Part shown: piece after piece, positions 1 through 9,052 of the stretch
Layout of the letters: each line of letters opens with the position of its first letter
Numbering within the stretch: position 1 is the stretch's first letter
The notes under the pieces: model-generated
The model's database searches: none
Seen by the model: the letters and a program-made list of their open reading frames with translations, nothing else
What the model was told of the DNA's origin: nothing
Origin: Bacteroidales bacterium
GTDB taxonomy: Bacteria; Bacteroidota; Bacteroidia; Bacteroidales; UBA932
Direction of reading: 5' to 3'
Assembly (NCBI GenBank): GCA_016281435.1
Contig: JAEEIQ010000069.1
Location: 1-51,635 of the forward strand
Length of the DNA: 51,635 bases
Program-made: the position numbers and the translations under genes

Positions 1-526
<526 letters not shown>

Positions 527-550
527 ACCCGCGGTTCCAGGATAAAAGAA

Positions 551-583
551 AGAGGTCGACTAAAGGGTCGGCCTCTTTTTTTT
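551..583 (+). terminator. Rho-independent terminator after enolase
   Basis: A 10-bp stem (551-560 with 567-576, one G-T pair) closes a 6-base loop and runs into a T tract at 574-583. It lies 25 bases past the enolase stop. Confidence 0.9.
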
Positions 584-617
584 GAACGCCAAAGCTTTCG
601 CTGCGGCGGCCGGAAGC

Positions 618-668
618 GGGATTACTTTATCCCGTACTTCTTCAGGATCTTGCAGATGGGCTTACAGA
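618..668 (-). pseudogene. 3'-end remnant of a second SGNH-esterase gene
   Basis: These 51 bases match 2530-2580 at 50 of 51 positions. In the intact gene at 2534-3625 that stretch encodes the last residues (CKPICKILKKYGIK) and the TAA stop. Here the same reverse-strand codons and stop are present, but the similarity ends abruptly on both sides. I infer a deleted paralogue, or a duplication scar, downstream of the small lipoprotein gene. The surrounding bases 584-711 hold no other feature I can support. Confidence 0.75.
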
Positions 669-711
669 GCCGGCTCCCCGCTGGAATCCTGATTATTTCT
701 CCCGGACCTTG

Positions 712-1200
712 TTACCAAGAGTAAATATACTCTTCTGATTTGGAAATGGGACCCTGGTAGTGAACCTTAAGGTGATAGCCTCCGGAAGTGATGCCATCAA
801 CCTCAAACTTGATTTTGTGTTTGCTCTCGTCCAGGTCCGCATAGATGTAACCGGATTTAAAGTCACTACCGTAATAGTAAGAATATCTGTTGTCGAATAT
901 ATAGAATGGATCATCGAAATCGTTCAACTTCTCACTAAGCGGCGTCTTTTTGCCCATACATTCAATCGGGAACGAGACTTCAATCCAACCGCCATCCGGC
1001 TCCGATAAAACCGGGGAAGAGAGATCCAGCTTATCAGAGGTAAAAACGAATTCGTAATACTTGTCAAAATAATTGTAATAACCTGCCGAATTAAAATCAA
1101 TATGGTGGCTATAACTGAAATCGAATTCATTCTTGTTGCAGGATACGGCCACTGTCATGAGCATAGCCGCAAAAAGCGGAAGGGAAAACAGTTTTTTCAT
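712..1200 (-). CDS. Small secreted lipoprotein, unknown function
   Basis: A 162-residue protein. I start it at the ATG ending at 1200, because that gives a typical lipoprotein signal: MKKLF, a hydrophobic stretch, then the lipobox-like AVSC with the acylatable cysteine near residue 21. An in-frame extension to 1359 exists but its sequence is not protein-like. The mature part is rich in Tyr, Asp and Phe and looks like a beta-sandwich; I recognise no family. Codon use is more A+T-rich than that of its neighbours, which suggests later acquisition. A convincing promoter sits 46 bases upstream, so it is probably transcribed on its own rather than from the PHP gene before it. It lies between the SGNH remnant at 618-668 and the intact SGNH/PHP genes. 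Confidence 0.75.
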   Translation of the reverse strand: MKKLFSLPLFAAMLMTVAVSCNKNEFDFSYSHHIDFNSAGYYNYFDKYYEFVFTSDKLDLSSPVLSEPDGGWIEVSFPIECMGKKTPLSEKLNDFDDPFYIFDNRYSYYYGSDFKSGYIYADLDESKHKIKFEVDGITSGGYHLKVHYQGPISKSEEYIYSW

Positions 1201-1245
1201 ACAGTTTGTAGTTGTCAGTCTGTGATACGTAAAGTTTCTGGTTGG

Positions 1246-1277
1246 CAAAAATAACCAAGTTGGTGGTTTCCTGCAAA
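1246..1277 (-). promoter_or_regulatory. Bacteroidetes-type promoter for the small lipoprotein
   Basis: On the reverse strand a TTTG (-33, 1277-1274) is followed by 20 bases and then TATTTTTG (-7, 1253-1246). Spacing and sequence fit the Bacteroidetes primary sigma factor consensus. The inferred start lies about 40 bases before the ATG. Confidence 0.65.
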
Positions 1278-1304
1278 TCTTGGCTGATTCTTTGTCGTGG
1301 AGAC

Positions 1305-2513
1305 TTAGTGATTGATCTCGTATTTGTAGTTGACTTTCAGGGGGGTGTCGGCGTCGCACTGGAAGTTGTTCACCAGGTAATTTATCTCGACCTGGTTCCC
1401 GGAGAATGTCTTAGCTTCTGCGGGCTTGACGGAAAGGGAGTAAACCTCGCCCGGATTGATGCGGAAGTGCCTTTTACAGATGTACGCTTCTCCTCCCGGA
1501 GCCTTTTCGAGCTCCACGGGGATGCAGGCGTTGTTCCTCACCCTGATGCTTACTCCGTCCGGTTTTGCAGAGACCGAAAGGACCTCGAGGGTGGCGTCGA
1601 ACATCTGGCGCAGCAGCTCCTCGCGGCCGTAGAGGAAGTGGTCGGTGCAGACGAGGGTCCTGTGGGCTTCGAGGGCTTCACGCACACCCTTCTCGGTGCG
1701 CTCCTTGGCTATGACCAGGGTCATGGCCCTCCTGTCTCCGGATTCATAATCGACTACCATCTCCATGGGGGAATGCGCGTCGGTGCCGCTCATGACGGCG
1801 AGGTTCCTCTCGATTGCCCAGTGGAGGGCTTCCTTGCAGACGTACTCGGAGACGCTGTAGTTCACTATTTCGATGCCGTCCATCAGGCCTTCCTTGTAGA
1901 GGACGTCCTGGATATGGCCCCAGGGGCAGCGGTTCACGGACTGGCGTTCCCAATGCGGGTGGCACCAGACTATGAACGCTCCCTGCGCCTTCGCCATCCT
2001 GAGCGAATACAGCAGGGACAGTTCGGTGCTTTCGTCCGAGCCCATCTTCTTCTTTTTGCAGTCCCTCATCGTGGAGTCGATGCAGGCGGCCAGCACCTTG
2101 CCGTCGTTGAGGAAATGGGCGTTGAAATGCCCCGACACGTGGGAATTGCCGCAGCTGACCTCGCCTCCGTGGATCAGGATGATGCCTGAGTGCCTGGCCG
2201 TTTCCTTCGCCAGGTTGTAGGGGGAGTTCTGGTCGGTGGTTTCGGGCAGGTCGCCGGAGGCCACGTACTTCAGCGGGCGGTGGTGGATATGGTCCGTCAT
2301 CGATATGATGTCCAGGTCGTCGTAGAGGGCCTCATGGACCCTGGTAGTAGGCCAGACATTGCCGTCCGAGAATGCAGTGTGGAGGTGGAAGTCGCCTTTG
2401 AGGGTGACGTAACCCGGGATGTCGGGGAAGTTCGCCTTGCGGGGAACATAGGCGCTTGCGCATACTGACAGGCATGCCAGCAGGGGCAGCAGCAGGTGTT
2501 TCGGAAGAGTCAT
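1305..2513 (-). CDS. Secreted PHP-domain phosphoesterase (Sb-PDE-like)
   Basis: A 402-residue protein with a cleavable signal peptide (about residues 1-21, ending ASA). It carries a PHP metal-dependent phosphoesterase domain. Metal-binding signatures are visible in order: GDFHLHTAFSDG, SMTDHIHHRP, the glutamate of HGGEVSC with a nearby histidine pair, VWCHPHW and SGTDAH. The last ~100 residues form a beta-rich tail. The closest named relatives are periplasmic Sb-PDE-type phosphodiesterases, which split phosphodiester or phosphotriester substrates; the true substrate is unknown. It follows the SGNH gene by 20 bases and probably shares its transcript. Together with the transporter they may process an exported or surface organophosphate, which is inference. 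Confidence 0.85.
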   Translation of the reverse strand: MTLPKHLLLPLLACLSVCASAYVPRKANFPDIPGYVTLKGDFHLHTAFSDGNVWPTTRVHEALYDDLDIISMTDHIHHRPLKYVASGDLPETTDQNSPYNLAKETARHSGIILIHGGEVSCGNSHVSGHFNAHFLNDGKVLAACIDSTMRDCKKKKMGSDESTELSLLYSLRMAKAQGAFIVWCHPHWERQSVNRCPWGHIQDVLYKEGLMDGIEIVNYSVSEYVCKEALHWAIERNLAVMSGTDAHSPMEMVVDYESGDRRAMTLVIAKERTEKGVREALEAHRTLVCTDHFLYGREELLRQMFDATLEVLSVSAKPDGVSIRVRNNACIPVELEKAPGGEAYICKRHFRINPGEVYSLSVKPAEAKTFSGNQVEINYLVNNFQCDADTPLKVNYKYEINH

Positions 2514-2533
2514 TCTACAAGCGGATTGGGGGA

Positions 2534-3625
2534 TTACTTTATCCCGTACTTCTTCAGGATCTTGCAGATGGGCTTGCAGACGGACTCGGCCCAGAGGTAG
2601 TAGCCCCAGTCGCCGGGGTGGGTGCCGTCGAGGGTCGTGTCGTGCAGGTCGGAAGTGGCGTTGGTCGCCGTGACATAATAGACGTCCTTATACTTCTTGA
2701 CGGCTTCCTTCATGAGCTTTTCGGCCATCTCGTACTTCGCCTGCTCGGTGGCGTCCACGGTCTGGTTGAAGTTGCGGCGCTCGCGCCAGATAGTGCGCAT
2801 GAAGATGAGGGGGACGCCGGGCTTGGCGGCCTGGATGGTCTCGATGAAGGGGAAGAGGGCTTTCTCGACGGACGCGGCGGAACCGTTGGAGAAGGCGTCG
2901 AAGACGAATGCGTCCACGTCGGCGTCCTTCAGGGCGTTCGCAAACTGGGGCTGCATGCGGCAGTCACCGCTGACGCCGAGGGAGCAGAACTGCATCCCGG
3001 TCATGCGGGTGAGGTAACCGGGAACGGTCTGGCCGGCACGTCCGGTGCTGGCTCCGTGCATGAAACTGGAGCCGTGGAGGCATATCCTGTGGCGGAAAGG
3101 AACGTCACCCTTCTCGATGACGGAGCCCTTGGCCACGCCGATCTTGACGGACTCTTCCTTGCTGTAGGTGGGAAGGTAGACGATGCATTCCTTCATGGTG
3201 TCATCCATGTTCTCGACCAGCATGCGGGTATGTCCGTTCTCCTTGTTGATATCGGGCCCGTAGGCGCAGCATCCTGCCCAGAGCCACATCCCGTCCTTCT
3301 TTATGTAAAGGTCATATCCGCGGGCGGCGAACCCGGATGCGTTCGTGCCGTTGATCTCCTTGAATACGGTCTTGACGTAGATGGTCGGGGAGTTGGTCTT
3401 GAACGAAACGATGATTCCGGAAGACATCTCGAGAAGGTTGATATCCTTGGGATCCCAGCCCCCGTATTTCGTGAAGTCCATCCTCTGGTAGGGATTCGGA
3501 GTGTCCGGGAAGACCTTTCCGACGATGGTCAGATCGGTCGCTTCGGTGTAGCTCATCGGAGTCTTCTGTCCGAAGAGCGAAAGGCTCATGAATATGAGCA
3601 GTGCAGTGGTTAATAGTTTACGCAT
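2534..3625 (-). CDS. Secreted SGNH/GDSL-family hydrolase
   Basis: A 363-residue protein with a signal peptide (about residues 1-19, ending LFGQ). Residues ~25-170 form an N-terminal beta-sandwich domain. The SGNH esterase domain follows, with the nucleophile in LHGSSFMHG (near residue 184), the oxyanion glycine in SLGVSGDCR, and the Asp-His pair of DGTHPGDWG near residue 338. Family members de-esterify carbohydrates or lipids; the substrate cannot be read from sequence. It lies 12 bases after the transporter gene and 20 before the PHP gene, so an operon is likely. Its last 45 bases are duplicated at 618-668. Confidence 0.87.
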   Translation of the reverse strand: MRKLLTTALLIFMSLSLFGQKTPMSYTEATDLTIVGKVFPDTPNPYQRMDFTKYGGWDPKDINLLEMSSGIIVSFKTNSPTIYVKTVFKEINGTNASGFAARGYDLYIKKDGMWLWAGCCAYGPDINKENGHTRMLVENMDDTMKECIVYLPTYSKEESVKIGVAKGSVIEKGDVPFRHRICLHGSSFMHGASTGRAGQTVPGYLTRMTGMQFCSLGVSGDCRMQPQFANALKDADVDAFVFDAFSNGSAASVEKALFPFIETIQAAKPGVPLIFMRTIWRERRNFNQTVDATEQAKYEMAEKLMKEAVKKYKDVYYVTATNATSDLHDTTLDGTHPGDWGYYLWAESVCKPICKILKKYGIK

Positions 3626-3637
3626 ATCTTGTTTTTT

Positions 3638-4489
3638 TTAAACGGTTCCGGAAAACAACAGGAACATTCCCGCCAGCATCAGAAGAAGGCTCACGGCCTT
3701 TCCGCGGAGGTTGCGCTCCTTGAAGAGGACGGCGCCAATCACGAAAGTCACGACGACCGAGCAGCGCCGCACCATCGAGATGACGGACAGCAGGGACCCT
3801 TCCTGCCCGAGGGCGAAGAAATAACAGGCGTCGGCCGCCGTGATCAGCACGGCAATCAGGACTATGGTCCAGTCCCAGCGGAAACTGACGTCTTCCTTCC
3901 CGGCGGCGAGGCGCACAAGGATGATTATCCCGAGTATCACCGCGATATAGAAATTGGCCCAGCTCTGGACGAAAAGGGGCTCCATCCCCAGGTTGCTCAT
4001 TATGTGCTTGTCGTACAGGGCGCTGGCAACGCCGGAAAGGATCGACACTCCCATCGCCCAGATGCCCTTGTTCCTGAAGAAGCGTATCCCTTCCTTCTGG
4101 CCGGAGACGCTCAGGAGCCATATTGCGGCAAGCATGACGGCCGTCCCGGCCCATTGCCAGGGGTTCATCCGCTCCCCGAAAAGGACTATGGAAAACAGGA
4201 TCACGAAAAGGGGGCGGGTAGCCTTCAGCGGGCTGACCACCGTTATCGGAAGGAGCTTCAGGGCAATCATGCCGGAGACCCACGAGGTCGTTACCAGGAC
4301 GGCTTTCAGCGCAAGGCGCAGGTGCTGACCCGGCGTGCCCTTGCCGAGGAAGGGGCACAGGAACAGGACGGTAAGGACCGTCGCTCCGAAAAGCACGAAC
4401 CAGATGTCGTTCTTGCGGAGGGCCTGCTTCTTGGCCACGTCATACAGGCCGAGAAGGACGGAGGAAGCGAAAGCCAGCCAGAACCACAT
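3638..4489 (-). CDS. DMT-superfamily (EamA-type) inner-membrane transporter
   Basis: A 283-residue protein with about ten hydrophobic segments arranged as two EamA-like repeats, the usual length for drug/metabolite transporters. The first repeat begins at the N-terminus (MWFWLAFASSVLLGLYDVAKK). The second begins near residue 148. A conserved-looking SPLKATRPLFVILFS precedes the fourth helix. Members export or import amino acids, nucleotides or other small metabolites. It is first in a reverse-strand group with the SGNH and PHP genes, and its promoter region is shared head to head with uvrA. Confidence 0.8.
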   Translation of the reverse strand: MWFWLAFASSVLLGLYDVAKKQALRKNDIWFVLFGATVLTVLFLCPFLGKGTPGQHLRLALKAVLVTTSWVSGMIALKLLPITVVSPLKATRPLFVILFSIVLFGERMNPWQWAGTAVMLAAIWLLSVSGQKEGIRFFRNKGIWAMGVSILSGVASALYDKHIMSNLGMEPLFVQSWANFYIAVILGIIILVRLAAGKEDVSFRWDWTIVLIAVLITAADACYFFALGQEGSLLSVISMVRRCSVVVTFVIGAVLFKERNLRGKAVSLLLMLAGMFLLFSGTV

Positions 4490-4511
4490 ATCAGAATTCG
4501 ACTACTGGCCT

Positions 4512-4540
4512 CAAATTTACGATATAATTTTGTAAATTTG
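4512..4540. promoter_or_regulatory. Back-to-back -7 boxes between transporter and uvrA
   Basis: A perfect 9-base inverted repeat, CAAATTTAC (4512-4520) and GTAAATTTG (4532-4540), is separated by 11 bases. Each arm contains TAAATTTG, the Bacteroidetes -7 consensus, facing its own gene. No good -33 TTTG is seen at 20 bases for either. The uvrA -7 ends only 7 bases before its ATG. The symmetry may just be two promoters, or it may also serve a repressor. Confidence 0.6.
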
Positions 4541-4547
4541 CCTTCCT

Positions 4548-7301
4548 ATGCCCGGAAAAGGCAACATAGAGATCAGGGGAGCGAGGGCCCATAACCTCAG
4601 GAACGTCGACGTGGACATCCCGAGGAGGAAATTCGTCGTCATCACGGGCCTGAGCGGGAGCGGCAAATCGTCGCTCGCCTTCGACACGATCTATGCCGAA
4701 GGACAGCGGCGCTACATGAACACCCTGTCCCCGTATGCCAAGCGCTTCATGGGCATACTTGAAAAACCAGAGGTCGAGAGCATAGACGGCCTGAGCCCAA
4801 TTATCGCGATAGAGCAGAAGACCACCGGCAACAATCCCCGCTCGACGGTCGGGACCATCACCGAGATATCCGATTTCCTGCGCCTGCTGTATGCCCGCGC
4901 ATCGACGGCATACTCGCCCGTGACGGGGAAGGAGATGGTCCGCTACACGGACGCGATGATCGTGGACCTCATAATGGAGACGTACCACGGCCGCAAGTGC
5001 CTGCTGCTGGCCCCTCTGGTGCGGGGCCGCAAGGGTCACTACCGGGAGCTCTTCGACCAGCTGCGCCGGCGCGGGTACACCGAAGTGCGGGTGGACGGAG
5101 ACCTGCAGCAGCTCGCCGAAATCGAGTCCGTGGACCGCTACAAGCCGCATTTCATAGAACTTGTCGTGGACAAGCTCAAGCCCTCCGACAACGACCAGCA
5201 GCGCATACGCAGTTCCGTGGCCACGGCCTTGTCCGCAGGCCGCGGCTCGGTGGCCGTCCTGGACATGGAGAGCGGCAGCCTGAACCATTACTCCAAGCAT
5301 CTGGTGGACCCGGAAAGCGGGATCTCGCTCAAGGAACCCGCCCCGCATTCCTTCTCCTTCAACTCTCCTGAAGGATATTGCCCGCACTGCAAGGGCCTGG
5401 GGACGATAGTGGACGTGAACATGGATACGATCATCCCGGACCGCAGCCTGTCGGTGGCCGCGGGCGGCATCGTTCCGCTCGGAAAGGTGCGTGAGAACCG
5501 CAAGTTCGAAGTCCTGCGCGCCATGGCCCGGAAGTTCGACTTCTCGCTCTATGACCCGATTGCGGCCATCCCGGACGAGGCCGTGAGCCTTCTTGTCTTC
5601 GGATCGGAAGACCTCTTCCGAGTCGGGGAGGGGAACCTTTCGGAACTCGTCAGCTGGCCGGGAGTCGTGGAAGACATAGAAGACAAGGTGGTGTGCCCGG
5701 TGTGCCACGGGACGCGCCTGAATGCGGAGACAGAGTGCTTCCGTATCGACGGCAAGACCATTTCGCAGGTCTGCGCGATGGAAATCTCGGACCTGAAGAA
5801 GTGGCTCGAAACCCTTCCCGGAAAGTTTTCGTCGAGGCAGGCCGCCATCGCGAGGGACATCCTGAAAGAACTTGACGACAGGGTCCAGTTCCTACTGGAT
5901 GTGGGACTCGAGTACCTCACCCTCGACAGGGCGACCGGGTCGCTTTCCGGAGGGGAGAGCCAGCGCATCCGGCTAGCCACCCAGATAGGATCCAAGCTCG
6001 TCAACGTCATCTATGTCCTTGACGAGCCCTCCATAGGCCTTCACCAAAAGGACAACCGCAAGCTGATCGCATCCTTGAAGAAACTCCGGGACGAGGGCAA
6101 TACCGTCATAGTGGTCGAGCACGACTGGGAGACCATGGTCTCCGCCGACTGGATCGTGGACGTGGGCCCCGGAGCGGGGGAAGAGGGGGGCCGTATCTGC
6201 TGGTCGGGCCCTGCCGGGGAGCTTCCGGCGGCGGGAGTGTCCGTGACCGCTGACTACCTTCGTGGGAAGTCGGAAATCCCCGTCCCGGCGCAGCGCCGCA
6301 AGGGAAACGGCCTGAGCCTGGGGTTGCGCGGCGCCTGCGGGAACAACCTCAAGGACCTGGACGTGGACATCCCGCTCGGCTGCTTTGTCGGCGTCAGCGG
6401 CGTCAGCGGCTCCGGCAAGTCGAGCCTCATCAACGAGACCCTGATGCCCATATTGAAAAGCCGCTTCTACCGCACCCGCGAGAAGCCGCTTCCCTACCGG
6501 GAGATAGTCGGGGCGGACAACATAGACAAGGTCATCGAGGTGGACCAGAGCCCTATAGGGCGCACCCCGCGTTCGAACCCGGCCACTTTCACCGGAGTGT
6601 TCAACGACATCCGGGCCCTGTTCGAGAGCACTCCCGACGCGAAGGTCCGCGGCTTCAAGGCCGGCCGTTTCTCGTTCAACGTGGCCGGAGGGCGCTGCGA
6701 GGACTGCAAGGGAGCCGGGATCAAGGTCATTGAGATGAATTTCCTGCCTTCGGTCAACGTGCCCTGCGAAACCTGCCGGGGACGACGCTACAAGGAGGAT
6801 ACGCTGGAAGTAAAATACAAGGGCAAGAACATAAACGACGTCCTCGAGATGCCTGTTTCGGAGGCCTGCGAGTTCTTCAAATCCAACCCCAAGATATTCC
6901 CCAAGCTCAAGGCCATGTGCGACGTGGGCCTCGGCTACGTGCATCTCGGCCAGTCGGCCGTGACCCTTTCCGGCGGGGAGAGCCAGAGGATGAAACTGGC
7001 GGCGGAGCTTTTCCGCAAGGCCACGGGCAACACCCTGTACCTTCTCGACGAGCCCACGACGGGCCTCCATTTCGAAGATATCAAGGTCCTGCTCTCCGTG
7101 CTGCAGAAGCTCGTCGACCAGGGCAATACCGTGGTCATCATCGAGCACAACCTGGATATCCTGAAGAGTGTCGACTGGATACTGGACATGGGCCCTTCCG
7201 GGGGACGCGAAGGGGGAAGGATAGTCGCGCAGGGAACCCCGGAGCAGCTGGCTTCCGATCCCGCTTCAGTGACGGGACCATACCTGAAAGATGTTTTATA
7301 A
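4548..7301 (+). CDS. uvrA: Excinuclease ABC subunit A
   Basis: UvrA finds bulky DNA lesions and loads UvrB in nucleotide excision repair. This 917-residue protein has the full tandem ABC layout: Walker A GLSGSGKS (34-41), a signature LSGGESQRIRLA, then a second Walker A GVSGSGKS and signature LSGGESQRMKLA. The UvrB-binding stretch GNNPRSTVGTITEI is present. The second zinc module is complete (CEDC and CETC). In the first, only CPHC and CPVC pairs are visible and the usual leading CxxC is absent, as I recall for other Bacteroidetes UvrA. The start follows a -7 box so closely that the mRNA may be leaderless. A uridine-kinase-like gene follows 3 bases after the stop. Bacteroidetes often carry UvrA paralogues, so this could be either copy. 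Confidence 0.95.
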   Translation: MPGKGNIEIRGARAHNLRNVDVDIPRRKFVVITGLSGSGKSSLAFDTIYAEGQRRYMNTLSPYAKRFMGILEKPEVESIDGLSPIIAIEQKTTGNNPRSTVGTITEISDFLRLLYARASTAYSPVTGKEMVRYTDAMIVDLIMETYHGRKCLLLAPLVRGRKGHYRELFDQLRRRGYTEVRVDGDLQQLAEIESVDRYKPHFIELVVDKLKPSDNDQQRIRSSVATALSAGRGSVAVLDMESGSLNHYSKHLVDPESGISLKEPAPHSFSFNSPEGYCPHCKGLGTIVDVNMDTIIPDRSLSVAAGGIVPLGKVRENRKFEVLRAMARKFDFSLYDPIAAIPDEAVSLLVFGSEDLFRVGEGNLSELVSWPGVVEDIEDKVVCPVCHGTRLNAETECFRIDGKTISQVCAMEISDLKKWLETLPGKFSSRQAAIARDILKELDDRVQFLLDVGLEYLTLDRATGSLSGGESQRIRLATQIGSKLVNVIYVLDEPSIGLHQKDNRKLIASLKKLRDEGNTVIVVEHDWETMVSADWIVDVGPGAGEEGGRICWSGPAGELPAAGVSVTADYLRGKSEIPVPAQRRKGNGLSLGLRGACGNNLKDLDVDIPLGCFVGVSGVSGSGKSSLINETLMPILKSRFYRTREKPLPYREIVGADNIDKVIEVDQSPIGRTPRSNPATFTGVFNDIRALFESTPDAKVRGFKAGRFSFNVAGGRCEDCKGAGIKVIEMNFLPSVNVPCETCRGRRYKEDTLEVKYKGKNINDVLEMPVSEACEFFKSNPKIFPKLKAMCDVGLGYVHLGQSAVTLSGGESQRMKLAAELFRKATGNTLYLLDEPTTGLHFEDIKVLLSVLQKLVDQGNTVVIIEHNLDILKSVDWILDMGPSGGREGGRIVAQGTPEQLASDPASVTGPYLKDVL

Positions 7302-7304
7302 GAT

Positions 7305-8312
7305 ATGTCAGAACAGATTACAAAAATAGAAGCTGCCAGGCGGGAATATGCCGACTGGTGCTCTGCCATCGGGATCACGAATCTCTCCATCCTGAACGAC
7401 ACCCTGGCCGCCGGCAAGGGCGTGGAACTTATCAACCTGTGTGAAGCCCGTCAGGAACGCAAGTATGCTGAAGCCGCGAACCAGATTTACTGGAACCGGA
7501 ACAAGGCGCGCATCGTGATGATGTCCGGACCGTCCTCCAGCGGCAAGACTTCGAGCTCCCTGCGTATCGCGCAGCAATGCCGTGTGCTCGGCCTCAATCC
7601 GAAGGTCATCGAACTGGACAACTACTTCGTGGACAGGGATCATACGCCGAAGGACGAGAACGGGGAGTATGACTTCGAATGCCTCGGGGCCATGGACGTC
7701 AAGCGCCTGAACGAGAACCTCAGCGACCTGCTGGCCGGGAGGGAGATAATCGTGCCCCGCTTCAACTTCAAGGAGGGCCGTCCCGAGTTCGATCCTTCGA
7801 GGACCCTCAGGCTCGAGGACAAGGACATCCTGTTCATGGAGGGTATCCACGCACTTAACCCGGCCCTGACCCCGTCCATCGACCAGTCCAAGATATTCCG
7901 GATCTACATTTCCGCCCTTTCTGCCCTTCCCGGAGGAGAGAAGGACCACGGTTCCACGACAGACAAGAGGCTTTTGCGCCGCATAGTCCGCGACAACCGC
8001 GTCAGGGGCATTTCGCCCGAAGACAACATCCTGCGCTGGCCAAGCGTGCGCCGCGGGGAGAAGGTCAACATTTTCCCCTTCGAAGAGAATGCGCACGTAG
8101 TGTTCAATTCTTCGACCCTGTACGACGTTCCTTTGCTGAAATACTATGCGGAGCCGCTCCTGTGCGGGATTTCAGAGTCGTCCCCGGCCTATCCCAAGGC
8201 GAAGGTCCTGCTGGATTTCTTGCAGAAGGTCACCGTGCTCAAGCCGGCGGAGATCGCTGCGATTCCGCCCACTTCCATCATGAGGGAGTTTATCGGGGGG
8301 CAGACCCTTTAG
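7305..8312 (+). CDS. Uridine kinase / phosphoribulokinase-like nucleoside kinase
   Basis: A 335-residue P-loop kinase. The N-terminal ~65 residues are a helical extension. The kinase domain follows with Walker A GPSSSGKTSSS and the substrate loop VIELDNYFVDRDHTP, and then the Asp-rich FECLGAMDV and DILFMEGIHALNP. This is the layout of Bacteroidetes nucleoside kinases, though common members are longer and begin with a TGS-like region that is lacking here. It probably phosphorylates uridine or cytidine with ATP or GTP in salvage. It begins 3 bases after uvrA and is likely cotranscribed. Its stop codon overlaps the stop of the convergent hydrolase gene. Confidence 0.85.
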   Translation: MSEQITKIEAARREYADWCSAIGITNLSILNDTLAAGKGVELINLCEARQERKYAEAANQIYWNRNKARIVMMSGPSSSGKTSSSLRIAQQCRVLGLNPKVIELDNYFVDRDHTPKDENGEYDFECLGAMDVKRLNENLSDLLAGREIIVPRFNFKEGRPEFDPSRTLRLEDKDILFMEGIHALNPALTPSIDQSKIFRIYISALSALPGGEKDHGSTTDKRLLRRIVRDNRVRGISPEDNILRWPSVRRGEKVNIFPFEENAHVVFNSSTLYDVPLLKYYAEPLLCGISESSPAYPKAKVLLDFLQKVTVLKPAEIAAIPPTSIMREFIGGQTL

Positions 8313-8971
8313 TCCACGTCTTCCGCTTCGCCCCAGGGCTCCAGGAAAGGGTTCCCGGTGCGTTCCTGCGCTATCGTGGAGTCTCCTCCGTGTCCGGGCA
8401 GGATGCGGACGTCGCCGTCCAGTCCCATCAGTTTGTCCATGATCGAGACTATGAGCTTGTCGTAGCTGGCGAGCGGCAGGTCCGTGCGCCCTATCGTGCC
8501 GCGGAACAAGGTGTCCCCGCTGAAAAGTTCCTTCTCGTTCTCTTCGAGGTAACAGACGCCTCCCGGGGAATGCCCCGGGGTCTCGATCACGCGGAAACGC
8601 ATGTCGCCGAATTCAAGGATGCCGCCGTCCCGGACGGGCGTCACGCTGAATCCCGTGTCGGGAGCCTCGAATCCGTAGACGGCGCCCATCTCTCCTCCGT
8701 ACTGCAGTATCGGCAGATCGTTCTCTCCCATGTAGATTGCCGCCCCGAAGCGGTCCTGCAAGGACCTGGCTCCGCATATGTGGTCGAAGTGGCCGTGGGT
8801 CACGAGTATGCCCCTGACCGTCAGTTTTTCTTCGTTTATCGCCGCCAGGAGCCGGTCTTCCTCCTGCGGGCTGTTGCAGCCGGGATCGACGATGACGGCA
8901 TTTCCTTTTGCGTCGGAGGCGAGATAGGTGTTCTCGCCCATATGGTTGAAGACAAAGCGCCGGATTTGCAT
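8309..8971 (-). CDS. Metallo-beta-lactamase-fold hydrolase (glyoxalase II-like)
   Basis: A 220-residue cytoplasmic protein with the MBL metal motif THGHFDHICG, a second histidine in ETPGHSPGGV, the bridging aspartate in LFSGDTLF and a final histidine in ILPGHGGDST. This matches the YcbL/GloB-like group that hydrolyses thioesters such as S-lactoylglutathione or related adducts; Bacteroidetes lack glutathione, so the natural substrate is uncertain. The length is normal for YcbL-type enzymes without the GloB C-terminal domain. It is convergent with the nucleoside kinase (4-base overlap) and has its own promoter. Confidence 0.88.
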   Translation of the reverse strand: MQIRRFVFNHMGENTYLASDAKGNAVIVDPGCNSPQEEDRLLAAINEEKLTVRGILVTHGHFDHICGARSLQDRFGAAIYMGENDLPILQYGGEMGAVYGFEAPDTGFSVTPVRDGGILEFGDMRFRVIETPGHSPGGVCYLEENEKELFSGDTLFRGTIGRTDLPLASYDKLIVSIMDKLMGLDGDVRILPGHGGDSTIAQERTGNPFLEPWGEAEDVD

Positions 8972-8993
8972 CTTACCTTTCTTTTTTTCGACG

Positions 8994-9025
8994 CAAAAAT
9001 ACGAATTCTTGGAATAATTGGCTAA
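8994..9025 (-). promoter_or_regulatory. Promoter of the MBL-fold hydrolase
   Basis: On the reverse strand TTAG (9025-9022) is followed by 20 bases and TATTTTTG (9001-8994), close to the TTTG/TAnnTTTG consensus. The inferred start is about 18 bases before the ATG. On the other strand, TAAATTCG at 9023-9030 may be a weak -7 for the large lipoprotein. Confidence 0.55.
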
Positions 9026-9052
9026 ATTCGCAAGATAAGGTATAACGGATAA

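Noticed and set aside
1242..2189. 315-codon forward frame over the PHP gene
   Set aside because: Antisense shadow of the PHP phosphoesterase gene.
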